DNA from: Siphonodentalium dalli | Lineage: Eukaryota > Mollusca > Scaphopoda > Gadilida > Siphonodentaliidae | Reading direction: 5' to 3' | Length of the DNA: 64,000 nucleotides | Assembly: GCA_032622095.1 (NCBI GenBank) | Contig: CP136068.1 | Location: forward strand, 183,834,796-183,898,795 | Shown here: in pieces, positions 44,700-55,061 of the stretch | Layout: every line of letters begins with the position of its first letter | Position numbering within the stretch: the stretch's first letter is position 1 | Made by a program: the position numbers and the translations under genes | Notes under the pieces: model-generated | What the model was told of the DNA's origin: nothing | Database searches by the model: none | Seen by the model: the letters and a program-made list of their open reading frames with translations, nothing else

Positions 44700-45470
44700 T
44701 CAACCCGGATTCCCACGCACCACAATCAATCGACCATACAATGCATTGTCTAACACGGATTTCGACGCACCACAATCAATCGACCATACAATGCATTGTC
44801 TAACACGGATTTCGACGCACCACAATCAATCGACCATACAATGCATTGTCTAACACGGATTTCGACGCACCACAATCAATCGACCATACAATGCATTGTC
44901 TAACACGGATTTCGACGCACCACAATCAATCGACCATACAATGCATTGTCTAACACGGATTTCGACGCACCACAATCAATCGACCATACAATGCATTGTC
45001 TAACACGGATTTCGACGCACCACAATCAATCGATCATACAATGCATTGTCTAACCCGGATTCCCACGCACCACAATCAATCGACCATACAATGCATTGTC
45101 TAACCCGGATGCGGACACACCACAATCAATCGATCATACAATGCATTGTCTAACCCGGATTCCCACGCACCACAATCAATCGACCATACAATGCATTGTC
45201 TAACCCGGATGCGGACACACCACAATCAATCGACCATACAATGCATTGTCTAACCCGGATTCCCACGCACCACAATCAATCGACCATACAATGCATTGTC
45301 TAACCCGGATGCGGACACACCACAATCAATCGATCATACAATGCATTGTCTAACCCGGATGCGGACACACCACAATCAATCGACCATACAATGCATTGTC
45401 TAACCCGGATTCCCACGCACCACAATCAATCGACCATACAATGCATTGTCTAACCCGGATTCCCATAAGT
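44700..45470. repeat. 50-bp tandem array, about 15 copies with three unit types
   Basis: The unit is 'caccacaatcaatcgaccat' + 'acaatgcattgtctaac', followed by a variable part: 'acggatttcgacg', 'ccggattcccacg' or 'ccggatgcggaca'. The left half uses the first type uniformly; the right half alternates the other two in pairs, a higher-order pattern. Each unit holds the palindrome 'acaatgcattgt'. Confidence 0.97.
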
Positions 45471-45701
45471 TGTGTTCATTCAAGCATGTAGCCACTCACC
45501 ATATCTTTAGTTATAAAATATATTTGTCAAAAATAAGATCTCTTCCAAGTTGTAATGCATTATGATGACCTGTCTGAAGTTATCCTCGAAAATACCTGGA
45601 ACTTACTGTTGTTGAGGTGTTTACTGAGCTGACATTTATTCGCTCCTAAAACGATATATGTGTTGTTGTACATGCAGTAAGTAAGCAACGTTCGGACTTA
45701 C

Positions 45702-45818
45702 CCGTTTGACATGTTGTCCCGGTGTAACCGGTCCCGGTGCAGCTGCACGAAAAGCTGTTGACGTTGTTGGAGCAAACTCCTCCGTTCACACATGGATTTG
45801 ATGAACATTCGTTGATGT
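45702..45818 (-). CDS. EGF-like exon EGF-10
   Basis: 117 bp, phase 1-1. [33 protein letters not shown]. The donor is G|GTAAGT and the acceptor follows 'tttattt'. It has the V-N-S-F third loop of the right-hand subfamily (EGF-1 to EGF-7) although it lies among left-hand members, so it probably moved or marks an older order. Confidence 0.93.
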
Positions 45819-45824
45819 CTGTTA

Positions 45825-47500
45825 AATAAAAAGAGCGAAAACAACATCACGGTTCTGCTTGTTTAAGTCTAAGGTATTGCTTCGCTGCACCTCGAAATTA
45901 GGGTGCATGATTGAACATTCAGGTAATTACATTTTCAAATGTTTCTTCAGTTCACTCATTTTAATCACCGTAAATTACATTGCGCTTCCCTTCTAAAGTG
46001 GAAACAAAAATGGTTGAAATTACCATTCGAATGATGCACTAATAGCCATTAATTTCTTGACATTCACAAAGCGTTTGATACTCTCTTGGTTAACTACATG
46101 AACCACTAATGTGGTGCTAATGGGAACGTTTTGCAAATATTCAGTCAATTTCTCGATATGGAAATCTCAGTTCCCGGGAAATAAAAATAAGTCAAGGTAC
46201 CAGACAAGGGCCCACTTTATCGCCGATATCCTATGATATATGTATATATGTGAAGTCCAGAATATCCAATTTTCGTGGCTAATTAACGACCGTCCAATTT
46301 TAGAACGGACACAATAGCGCATTGGCGCACTGTCATTCCTTGGCATAAACAGATTTTCAAAATATACTCACCGAAGGCATGTGCTCAAAATGCGTTCTAC
46401 CAACTTGATTTTCACCAGAGCTGACATACATGCAGCTGGTATAACACATCAAAGCTCTATGATCATTTATTGTATTTGCCGTGTGGCCTCTATATATTAT
46501 TCGGAGTTTCTCTGTGACACCACTGCAACAAACGCGCTTAAAATAGAACTGATGCACCATTTCGTTTGACGAGTGTACAGGGTCTACCGACTGCTTGCAG
46601 AACTGATATAGTGCAAAGCATGCTCGGAACCTACCCGATTGAATAAAGTGTAGAAGCTCGAAAACGTTCGTTGTTTGGATCTCTCTGTCGCTTAGCATCT
46701 AGTACAACATGAACATCTGTATTTGAATGTAATCCTGACCACTTTGTTCACTCAATAGCATCAAAAACATCTAGATTATTGGCGATGTTATTGCCATTGT
46801 CGAGAAATATAACCTTATGGATATCGTCGATGAGTATATATGTTCTGGTCTCTTCCCATCAAAAGAGATATGGAAATCTCGCGTAAAACTAACAAACAAA
46901 TCGTCAGCGAGGCAGAATGGAACCTGATATTGACGACAGACCTAGCTTTCATCCGCTTTCTGAGAATTAATCATACGCTCAGTATGTCCAAATGTTGTGC
47001 CGAAATTTCCGCAAAACAAACGACAGCACTGGTCGTCAATGCAACCACTTGCTGAGATGAAGGGTAATGCCCTAACTGTAAACCCATATATGTCGACATG
47101 GTCAAACGCACCCTAATTGACAGTAAGGAGTTTACACTGATACGAAACAACATGTGTTTTGGCTTAATCGACCGGTATGGCACAATTTGTTCCATTGCAA
47201 TTTATGAACTAAATGATGATTCCATCCCATCCCTTCATCGCATGGACGTCAGTAATCACATACAGTATGTTATTGATATAAATTGTTTTGCGAACTACAT
47301 AATCGGATTTACTGCACAACTATGGTTGCCGTACAACGCTCTCCAGTAATCGAACGGAATGAACACTACCTGTCCCAAAGTTTAAAAGTTAACGCGGCGT
47401 TTGAAACCGGCATGATCATAACCCATCAGAATTATGTATGGATTCTTATGTGAACAAAACTTGTGCATGAAGTACACGTATTGTGTGCAATGTGTGATCT
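45825..47500. other. Unannotated intron stretch
   Basis: Open frames at 46357-46698 (minus), 46840-47055 and 47098-47349 (plus) have ordinary composition but no domain I recognise and no flanking splice sites that I can support. They may be remnants of an unknown element or chance frames. Confidence 0.35.
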
Positions 47501-47504
47501 ACAT

Positions 47505-47710
47505 CTTCAACACCACCATAATCATCATCATCATAATCAGAATCATCAGCATCATCATCGTCATCATATTAATCATCGGCATCACCGTATTCAACATAAT
47601 CTCCATCATCGTACGATCATAATCGTCATCAGCAGAGAATCATCAACAACTAGTATATCCTCATCTTCTTCCGCATCTTCAACATCATCATCATCATCAT
47701 CAGTATTACC
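47505..47710. repeat. (ATC)n / (CAT)n imperfect microsatellite
   Basis: Imperfect 'atc' trinucleotides over about 200 bp. The His-rich frame across it is a product of the repeat. Confidence 0.9.
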
Positions 47711-47716
47711 ATCGTC

Positions 47717-48000
47717 GTATTACCAGATGTCGTGCCGATACGCCGTACACAGGAAGAAAGTTGAAATATTTAAAATCTGAAGTAATATATTAATTTGAAC
47801 ATATATTCCATTAATTCCAACTTACATGTCAGTCACAGGGAGTGCATGTGGTGTACGAAAGACGTGTAAATGAAGCGAGCGAGATGTGAGCTAATTGGAA
47901 GAATGTCACTTGATATATTATAATATGTACCTCTGTTTATGTTTACATTCCTTCATTGATGTATGTTAATTCCAATAAAAAATTTAAAAAAAAAAAAAAA
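47717..48000 (+). mobile_element. Poly(A)-tailed retrocopy with perfect 15-bp target-site duplication
   Basis: The 284-bp insert ends in 'ccaataaaaaatttaaa' followed by an A run, and 'agtattaccatcgtc' flanks it at 47702-47716 and 48001-48015. This is the signature of L1-type retroposition of a poly(A) transcript with 5' truncation. The first ~65 bp are open in two frames and could be the end of a coding region; the rest looks like a 3' UTR. The source transcript is not recognised. Confidence 0.85.
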
Positions 48001-48035
48001 AGTATTACCATCGTCATCAGCAGCACCGTGATTGA

Positions 48036-48970
48036 CATTAAAATAAGTATTCATACAGACCTGTCTGACATCTTAACATAAGTATTCATACAGACCTGTC
48101 TGACATCTTAACATAAGTATTCATACAGACCTGTCTGACATATTAACATAAGTATTCATACATACCTGTCTGACATATTAACATAAGTATTCATACATAC
48201 CTGTCTGACATATTAACATAAGTATTCATACATACCTGTCTGACATATTAACATAAGTATTCATACATACCTGTCTGACATATTAACATAAGTATTCATA
48301 CAGACCTGTCTGACATCTTAACATAAGTATCCATACATACCTGTCTGACATCTTAACATAAGTATTCATACATACCTGTCTGACATCTTAACATAAGTAT
48401 TCATACAGACCTGTCTGAAATCTTAACATAAGTATTCATACAGACCTGTCTGACATCTTAACATAAGTATTCATACAGACCTGTCTGACATCTTAACATA
48501 AGTATTCATACAGACCTGTCTGACATCTTAACATAAGTATTCATACAGACCTGTCTGACATCTTAACATAAGTATTCATACAGACCTGTCTGACATCTTA
48601 ACATAAGTATTCATACATACCTGTCTGACATATTAACATAAGTATTCATACAGACCTGTCTGACATCTTAACATAAGTATTCATACAGACCTGTCTGACA
48701 TCTTAACATAAGTATTCATACATACCTGTCTGACATCTTAACATAAGTATTCATACAGACCTGTCTGACATATTAACATAAGTATTCATACAGACCTGTC
48801 TGACATCTTAACATACGTATTCATACATACATGTCTGACATATTAACATAAGTATTCATACGGACCTGTCTGACATCTTAACATAAATATTCATACAGAC
48901 CTGTCTGACATCTTAACATACGTATTCATACATACATGTCTGACATATTAACATAAGTATTCATACAGAC
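48036..48970 (-). repeat. 35-bp tandem array of 5' splice junctions next to EGF-9, ~26 copies
   Basis: Each unit on the minus strand holds the last 14 nt of an EGF exon (aagatgtcagacag: the final Cys codon and the split Gly codon), a donor (GTCTGT or GTATGT) and 'atgaatacttatgtt'. The array abuts EGF-9, whose own donor is the first unit. About a third of the units have the stronger CAG|GTATGT form. The 35-bp period is not a multiple of three, so use of a distal copy would shift the frame. Confidence 0.95.
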
Positions 48971-49087
48971 CTGTCTGACATCTTGTCCCGGTGTAACCGG
49001 TCCCGGCGCAGTAACACGAATAGCTGCCTATGTTATTGTAGCAAGATCCTCCGTTCAGACATGGATTGGACGAACATTCGTTGATGT
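48971..49087 (-). CDS. EGF-like exon EGF-9
   Basis: 117 bp, phase 1-1. [33 protein letters not shown]. It is the only copy with Ser before the third cysteine, which gives a full O-fucose consensus (C2-x4-S/T-C3) as used on Notch-type EGF domains. Its donor G|GTCTGT is followed directly by about 26 tandem copies of the same junction. The acceptor is 'atttcag'. Confidence 0.94.
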
Positions 49088-49339
49088 CTGAAATGGTGCA
49101 ACGCATGACTAAGTTAACAATGTTATATTCACCTGGTTGATGTCTAAAATAGTGCAATGTAGAACTTGTAGGTCTTTCAAGCATGTAGCCACTCACCATA
49201 TCATTTGTCGTACAATATGTTGGTCACAAATAAGATATCTTCCCAGTTGCATTGCATTCTGATTACCACATCTGATGTTTATATAAAGCGATCGATATAC
49301 GCCCATCAAGCCGCATGACTCAATCTAGACACGCCTCAC

Positions 49340-49570
49340 AGCCGAGTGGCGCGAAATCGACACTTTGTGCTTCAAGTGTAATTCAATATATATCTAGAAA
49401 GCGCTACCAAAACTGGTCACTCTTTCTGACATTGCATATAGTATGCAATTTGAAACTGGAATTCGATGGATTCCGTCACTAAAGTGAAATATAGATTGCA
49501 TGAAATGTACACAAATATTATTAAATGCAAAAGTGTAAACATGTGTTTAGACGTTATCGCATGCGTGTCT
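49340..49570. mobile_element. Partial copy of the 39.6-40.5 kb foldback element
   Basis: 'cgacactttgtgcttcaagt', 'attcaatatatatctagaaa', 'tatgcaatttgaaactgga' and 'gtgtaaacatgtgtttagac' follow the order of the right arm at 40085-40461. Only one arm is recognisable. Confidence 0.7.
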
Positions 49571-49820
49571 CTGGTTGGAATCCGATGTATTCCGCATATA
49601 CATGTAATACATTTTTGGGTATATACGCATTGCTTTATTCACAAAAACAATTGCTTGCTTTTGATGATCTTTTGTAGAATGAGTTGCGGATGGCGTGATG
49701 ATTTATACCACACCATATAATAATACTGTATCAGGATCGGACAATCGTTGACTGTGAATTGTTTGATAATACAGTTACAACAGTTTTGATTTAAGTGTGA
49801 TGAAAAGAGTAAATTATTCG

Positions 49821-49850
49821 GACGTCAATGCGACCGGATTGGTGACATCA
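49821..49850. promoter_or_regulatory. Paired GACGTC motif block, copy 3 (one motif mutated)
   Basis: The left motif GACGTC is intact; the right reads GACATC. It lies 124 bp past the end of EGF-8. Confidence 0.4.
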
Positions 49851-49973
49851 TTATCTCTATAGTTCAACAGTACATTCAACGCATGGCCAACGGTAATACA
49901 CATTGAATGGCATTTCATTCGGTGAATAAATGTGTTTCCCGATAGCGGATGCACAATAAGTATTCATACAGAC

Positions 49974-50090
49974 CTGTCTGACATATTGTCCCGGTGTAGC
50001 CGGTCCCAGTGCAGGAACACGAAAAGCTGCCGACATTGTTGTAGCAAACTCCTCCGTTCAGACATGGGTTGGACGAACATTCGTTGATAT
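49974..50090 (-). CDS. EGF-like exon EGF-8
   Basis: 117 bp, phase 1-1. [33 protein letters not shown]. The donor is G|GTCTGT and the acceptor 'tattttag'. It is intermediate between the two subfamilies: Leu in CLNGG as on the left, V-G-S-F loop closer to the right. The frame carries on into the intron on both sides, as expected for an exon without local stops. Confidence 0.93.
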
Positions 50091-50508
50091 CTAAAATAGT
50101 GCAAATTATCACTAAATAAACAATATCAGTTATATTCACCAGGTTGATGCATAAAATATTGCAATGGTAGGAACAAAAGCCTATTGTTAATGACAAAATG
50201 TACAGCACACATGTACGTGAACACATTTCCACTTCGCGAACCCAGGGATTTTTGGCAAGATGACTCTTCCAATTCAATTGGTGTTCATTCGAGCATGTAG
50301 CCACTCGCCATATCATTAGTAAAGTTGTAAAATATCTTGGACACAAATTAGATATCTTCAAAGTTGCCTTCCATTCTGATGACCACATCTGAAGATTGCC
50401 GGGGAACTTACTTTGTTGAGATGTGCATATAGCTGACATGTTATACTTCCTAAAACCATATATGTTTTGTCGTACATGTAGTGAGTAACGTTTTCAGTTC
50501 AGACCTAC

Positions 50509-50549
50509 CCGCCTGGCATGTAGTCCCGGTGTAACCGGTCCCGTCGCAG
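50509..50549 (-). pseudogene. Truncated EGF exon (3' end only)
   Basis: The last ~41 nt of an EGF exon (through the final cysteine) and its donor G|GTAGGT remain. At 50550 the sequence jumps to module intron text ('atgattacggccgccag'). The deletion removed the first four or five cysteines and the acceptor, so this copy cannot be spliced in as a domain. Confidence 0.85.
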
Positions 50550-50874
50550 CATGATTACGGCCGCCAGCAGCCATCTTCGATATCAGAATTCAATCCGTTG
50601 GCACGGACTACCGACCGGAGTGTTCGTCTAATCATCATGAAATTTGTGGTCGATGTTAATATTGAAATTTAGATGGTAAAGAGTCATCTTGGAGTTTTTC
50701 GGTAATAAAAATGGCCGCCGGCAGCCATCTTGGATTTTATTCTTCGCATGACTAAAAACCATTTGCACGGGCTACAAGTCGTACCTTTGGTCGGATGTCC
50801 GACATGTTATGGGTTCCTAAAACCTACACGTTTTGTTGTACTTGTAGTGAGTAACGTATTCAGTTCAGACCTAC

Positions 50875-50991
50875 CCGTTTGACATGTCGTCCCGGTGTAA
50901 CCGGTTCCGGTGCAGTTACACGAAAAGTTGTTGACGTTGTTGGAGCAAATTCCTCCGTTCACACATGGATTTGACGAACATTCGTTGATGT
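50875..50991 (-). CDS. EGF-like exon EGF-7
   Basis: 117 bp, phase 1-1. [33 protein letters not shown]. The donor is G|GTAGGT and the acceptor 'tatttaacag'. It is the left-most complete member of the 630-bp module group and shares the CVNGG and VNNF signature of that group. Confidence 0.93.
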
Positions 50992-51501
50992 CTGTTAAAT
51001 AAAACGAGCGAAAACACAATCACAATTCTGCTTGCTTTAGTCTGATATATTTCTTCGCTTTCCTTTTGGGGTCATTCAGCCATTAAATATGGCTGCTCTG
51101 AGCCATCTTGGATTTTACTCTTTGCAATACTAAATCCTTTGAAATGGGCTACAGGTCGTACCTTTGGTCGAATCATCACGATTATGGCCGCCAGTGGTCA
51201 TCTTAGATTTCAAAATTCAATCAATTAGCACGGGCTACCATCCGGAGTGTTCGTCTGATCATTATGAAAGTTATCGTCGAATTTAACATTGACGTGTAGA
51301 TGGTAACGAGTAATTTTGTGTTTTTTCGGCCATAAAACATGGCCGCTGGCAACCATCTTGGAACTTATTCTTCGCATGACTAAAACCTTTGGCACCGGCT
51401 ACAAGTTGTATCTTTGTCGGGTGTCCGACATGTTATACGTTCCTAAAACCATACATGTTTTGTTGTACTTGTAGTGAGTAACGTATTCAGTTCAGACCTA
51501 C

Positions 51502-51618
51502 CCGTTTGACATGTAGTCCCGGTGTAACCGGTCCCGGCGCAGTTACACGAAAAGCTGTTGACGTTGTTGGAGCAAATTCCTCCGTTCACACATGGATTTG
51601 ACGAGCATTCGTCGATGT
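51502..51618 (-). CDS. EGF-like exon EGF-6
   Basis: 117 bp, phase 1-1. The only copy that starts DIDEC, the classical calcium-binding form; all others have Asn at that position. [28 protein letters not shown]. The donor is G|GTAGGT and the acceptor 'catttaatag'. Confidence 0.93.
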
Positions 51619-52133
51619 CTATTAAATGAAAAGAGCGAAAACACCATCACAGTTCTACTTTCTTAAGTCTAAGGTATTACTTCGCTTTTGTTTTGGGTCG
51701 TTCGGTCATAAAAAGGCTGTCCTGAGGTATCTTGGATTTTATTCTTTGCATTACTAAATCCTTTGACCCCGGATACAGGTCGTACCTTTGGTCGAATCAT
51801 CATAATTATGGTCGCCAGTGGCCATCTTGGATTTCACAATACAGTCAATTAGCACAGGCTACCATCCGGAGTGTTCGCCTGATCATTATGAAAATTTTCA
51901 TCAAATTTACCATTGACGTGTTGATGGTAACTAGTCATTTTGGGTGTTTTCGGCCATAAAACATGACCGCTGGCAGCCATCTTGGAATTTATTCTTCGCA
52001 TGACTAAAGCCTTTGGCACGGGCTACGTCGTACACGTCGTACAGTTTGTCGGATAGCCGACATGTTATATGTTCCTAAAACCATATATGTTTTGTTGTAC
52101 ATGTAGTGAGTAACGTATTCAGTTCGGACTTAC

Positions 52134-52250
52134 CAGTTTGACAGAGTATCCCGGTGTAACCTGTCCCGGCGCAGTTACACGAAAAGTTGTTGACGTTATT
52201 GGAGCAAACTCCGCCGTTTACACATGGATTTGACGAACATTCGTTGATGT
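52134..52250 (-). CDS. EGF-like exon EGF-5
   Basis: 117 bp, phase 1-1. [22 protein letters not shown], then [11 protein letters not shown] with Ile-Leu in place of the usual Thr-Thr before the last cysteine. The donor is G|GTAAGT, stronger than the GTAGGT of its neighbours, so this exon should be recognised well. Confidence 0.93.
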
Positions 52251-52777
52251 CTATTAAATAAAAAGAGCGAAAACACCATCACAGTTCTACTTTCTTAAGT
52301 CTAAGGTATTACTTCGCTTTCGTTTTGGGTCGTTCGGTCTTAAAAAGATGGCTGCCATCAGGTATCTTGGATTTTACTCTTTGCAACACTAAATCCTTTG
52401 AAACAGGCTACAGGTGGCACCTTTGGTCGAATCATCATGATTATGGTCGCCAGTGGCCATCTTGGATTTCAAAATTCAATCCATTAGCATGGGCTACCGT
52501 CCGGAGTGTTCGTCTGATCATTATGAAATTTGTCGTCGAATTTTACATAGACGTGTAGATGGTAACCAGTCATTTTTGTTTTTTTCGGATATAACACATG
52601 GCCGCTGATACCCAACTTGGAAATTATTCTTCGCGTGACTAAAGCCTTTGGCACGGGCTACACGTCGCACGGGCTACACGTCGTATCTTTTGTCGGATAG
52701 CCGACATGTTATACGTTCCTAAAACCATACATGTTTTATAGTACGTGTAGTGAGTAACGTATTTAGTTCAGACTCAC

Positions 52778-52894
52778 CCGTTTGACATGTCGTCCCGGTG
52801 TAACCGGTTCCGTCGCAGCTACACGAAAAGTTGTTGACGTTGTCGGAGCAAACTCCTCCGTTCACACATGGATTTGACGAACATTCGTTGATGT
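52778..52894 (-). CDS. EGF-like exon EGF-4
   Basis: 117 bp, phase 1-1. [28 protein letters not shown]. It has Asp at the position that is Asn in nearly all other copies within the beta-hydroxylation consensus (C-x-D/N-x4-F-x-C). The donor is G|GTGAGT. Confidence 0.93.
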
Positions 52895-53405
52895 CTATTA
52901 AATAAAAATAGCGAAAACACCATCAAAATTCTGCTTGCTTAAGTCTAAGGTATTGCTTGGCTTTCGTTTTTGGGTCGTTCGGCCATAAAACATGGCTGTC
53001 ATGAGCCATCTTGGGTTTTACTCTTTGCATGACTAAATCCTTTGAAACGGGCTACAGGTCGTACCTTTAGTCGAATCTTCATGACTATGGCCGCCAGCAG
53101 CCACAATGGGTATCAAAATTATATCCATTACCGCGGGCTAACGAGCGGAGTGTTCGTCTGATCATCATGAGATTTGTCGTCGATGTTAATATTGACATGT
53201 AGACGGTAACCAGTCATCTTGGAGTTTTTCGGCCATAAAACATGGCCGCCGGCAGCCATCTTGGATTGTATTCTGCGCATGTCTAAAACATTTGGCACGG
53301 TCTACAAGTCGTACCTTTAGTCGGATAGCCGACATGTTATACGTTCCTAAAACCATACATGTCTTGTTGTACATGTAGTGAGTAACGTATTCAGTTCAGA
53401 CCTAC

Positions 53406-53522
53406 CCGTTTGACATGTAGTCCCGATGTAACCGGTCCCGGTGCAGCTACATGAAAAATTGTTGACGTTGTTGGAGCAAACTCCTCCGTTCACACATGGA
53501 TTTGACGAACATTCGTTGATGT
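53406..53522 (-). CDS. EGF-like exon EGF-3
   Basis: 117 bp, phase 1-1. [28 protein letters not shown] (Ile where others have Thr). The donor is G|GTAGGT. Its upstream intron (transcript sense) is the one shortened by about 75 bp near 53620. Confidence 0.93.
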
Positions 53523-53961
53523 CTGTTAAATAAAAAGAGCGAAAACACAAATCACAATTCTGCTTGTTTAAGTCTAAGTTATTGTTTGGCTTTCGTTTTT
53601 GGGTCGTTCGGCCAAAAAAAACAGGTCGAATCATCAAGATTATGGCCGCCAGTGACCATGTTGGATTTCAAAATTCAATCAATTAGCACGGGCCACCGGC
53701 CGGAGTGTTCGTCTGATCATTATGAAATTTGTCGCCGATATTAACATTGACGTGTAGATGGTAACGAATCATTTTGGGGTCTTTCGGCCATAAAACATGG
53801 CCGCTGGCAGCCATCATGGAATTTACTCTTCGCACGACTAAAACCTTTGGCACGGGCTACAAGTCGTACCTTTTTTTCGGACAGCCGACATGTTATACGT
53901 TCCTCAAACCATACATGTTTTGTTGTACATGTAGTGAGTAACGTACTTAGTTCAGACCTAC

Positions 53962-54078
53962 CCACTTGACATGTAGTCCCGGTGTAACCGGTCCCGGCGC
54001 AGTTACACGAAAAGTTGTTGACGTTGTTGGAGCAAATTCCTCCGTTCACACATGGATTTGACGAACATTCATTGATGT
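53962..54078 (-). CDS. EGF-like exon EGF-2
   Basis: 117 bp, phase 1-1. [28 protein letters not shown], ending CQV rather than CQT. The donor is G|GTAGGT and the acceptor 'tatttaacag'. Its protein differs from EGF-7 at only two positions, which suggests sequence exchange across the module group. Confidence 0.93.
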
Positions 54079-54450
54079 CTGTTAAATAAAAATAGCGAAA
54101 ACACCATCACAATTATGTTTGTTTAAATCTAAGGTATTTTAAATCCGGTCAATAGATACATGAGCACCATTCTTCAAACATGTTGCAGCAAGACACATTG
54201 GAGTAATAAAAATACCACTTTGAACACAATGCATTCGATCGCTGATTAATTAATTTGCAATCATTGAAGTTCATGGCATCGGAAACGGACTTATGCGAGA
54301 CTGCCAGGAAAAGGTATAAAGCGTTATCTTAACCGAAATAACACACATAACGTCGAGTTTGTTTTGGGATAAAGGAGATGGTCCATAAATGGTCGGATTT
54401 AGTGAACAGTACCCCTTTAATTTACCGAGAACTGAATTTGGTACCCTGTT

Positions 54451-54516
54451 CCAATGCATTCTCTTATATATGCGAGTCGACTTAGGTCGCCTCGCATATA
54501 TAAGAGAATGCATTGG
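54451..54516. repeat. Palindrome with perfect 26-nt arms
   Basis: 'ccaatgcattctcttatata' + 'tgcgag' pairs with 54491-54516 across a 14-nt centre. The same palindrome, with one mismatch, occurs at 61735-61799. Here it is bracketed by direct repeats: 'cataaatggtcgga' with 'acagtacccctttaa' at about 54384 and about 54552. Confidence 0.9.
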
Positions 54517-54699
54517 CCTAACAATTGTCTCACATTCTTTAACAATGTCCCATAAATGGTCGGACTAAGTGCACAGTACCCCTTTAAGTCGAGGACGTAT
54601 GACTAAACAAGGGCATCGCTAGGGCGTGGCAAAATACGCCCTTTAGCCATTTCGAATAAAATGATGTATATACTATTTTGGGGTTCGTCTTCTACAGAC

Positions 54700-54816
54700 C
54701 TGTCTGACATCTTGTTCCAGTATAGCCGGTCCCGGCGCAGTTACACGAAAAGCTGTTGACGTTGTCGGCGCAAACTCCATTATTTATGCATGGATTGGAC
54801 GAACATTCGTTGAGGT
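54700..54816 (-). CDS. EGF-like exon EGF-1, first after the mucin exon
   Basis: 117 bp, phase 1-1. [39 protein letters not shown]. The Asn-Asn-Gly in the second loop replaces the Asn-Gly-Gly of all other copies. The acceptor follows a T-rich tract and the donor is G|GTCTGT. The mucin exon ends in A, so the seam codon is AAC (Asn) instead of Asp, still allowed by the calcium-binding consensus. It lies outside the 630-bp module group. Confidence 0.92.
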
Positions 54817-55061
54817 CTATTAAAAAAAAATGCGAAAATACCATCACATTTTAGCGCGTTTACATATAGGATACATCTTCGCAGTAAATTCGAAATTAGA
54901 ACGAATGGTTGAACGTTAAGTTAATTAAATGTGCAATTGATTCATCAATTCACCCATTGTAATGATAGATGTAATTTATAGTGCGCTTTGTTTCGTGTTT
55001 CGTCGCCATAGCGGACATAAAACAGGTGTACTTATATACATATACATGTATGCATACTTAC

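Larger units (their letters stand above)
50460..54100 (-). repeat. ~630-bp exon-plus-intron module in tandem, six exons and a remnant
   Basis: Exon starts at 50991, 51618, 52250, 52894, 53522 and 54078 are spaced 627, 632, 644, 628 and 556 bp apart. Introns share 'gccgctggcagccatcttgg', 'cctttggcacgggctac', 'tagtgagtaacgtattcagt' and 'gttcgtctgatcattatga'. The short last spacing comes from a deletion near 53620. A seventh module at 50500-50550 keeps only part of its exon. Confidence 0.95.

Noticed and set aside
33491-45470. Regularly spaced repeats that could suggest CRISPR arrays
   Set aside because: Units are head-to-tail without unique spacers, and the context is eukaryotic. They are minisatellites.
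46357-47349. Three medium-length frames of ordinary composition
   Set aside because: No recognisable domain, no supported splice sites, and they lie on both strands of a presumed intron.
50545-50575. 'catgattacg' resembling cloning-vector lacZ sequence
   Set aside because: The wider text ('atcatgattatggccgccag') recurs in the introns of neighbouring modules, so it is native sequence at a deletion joint.
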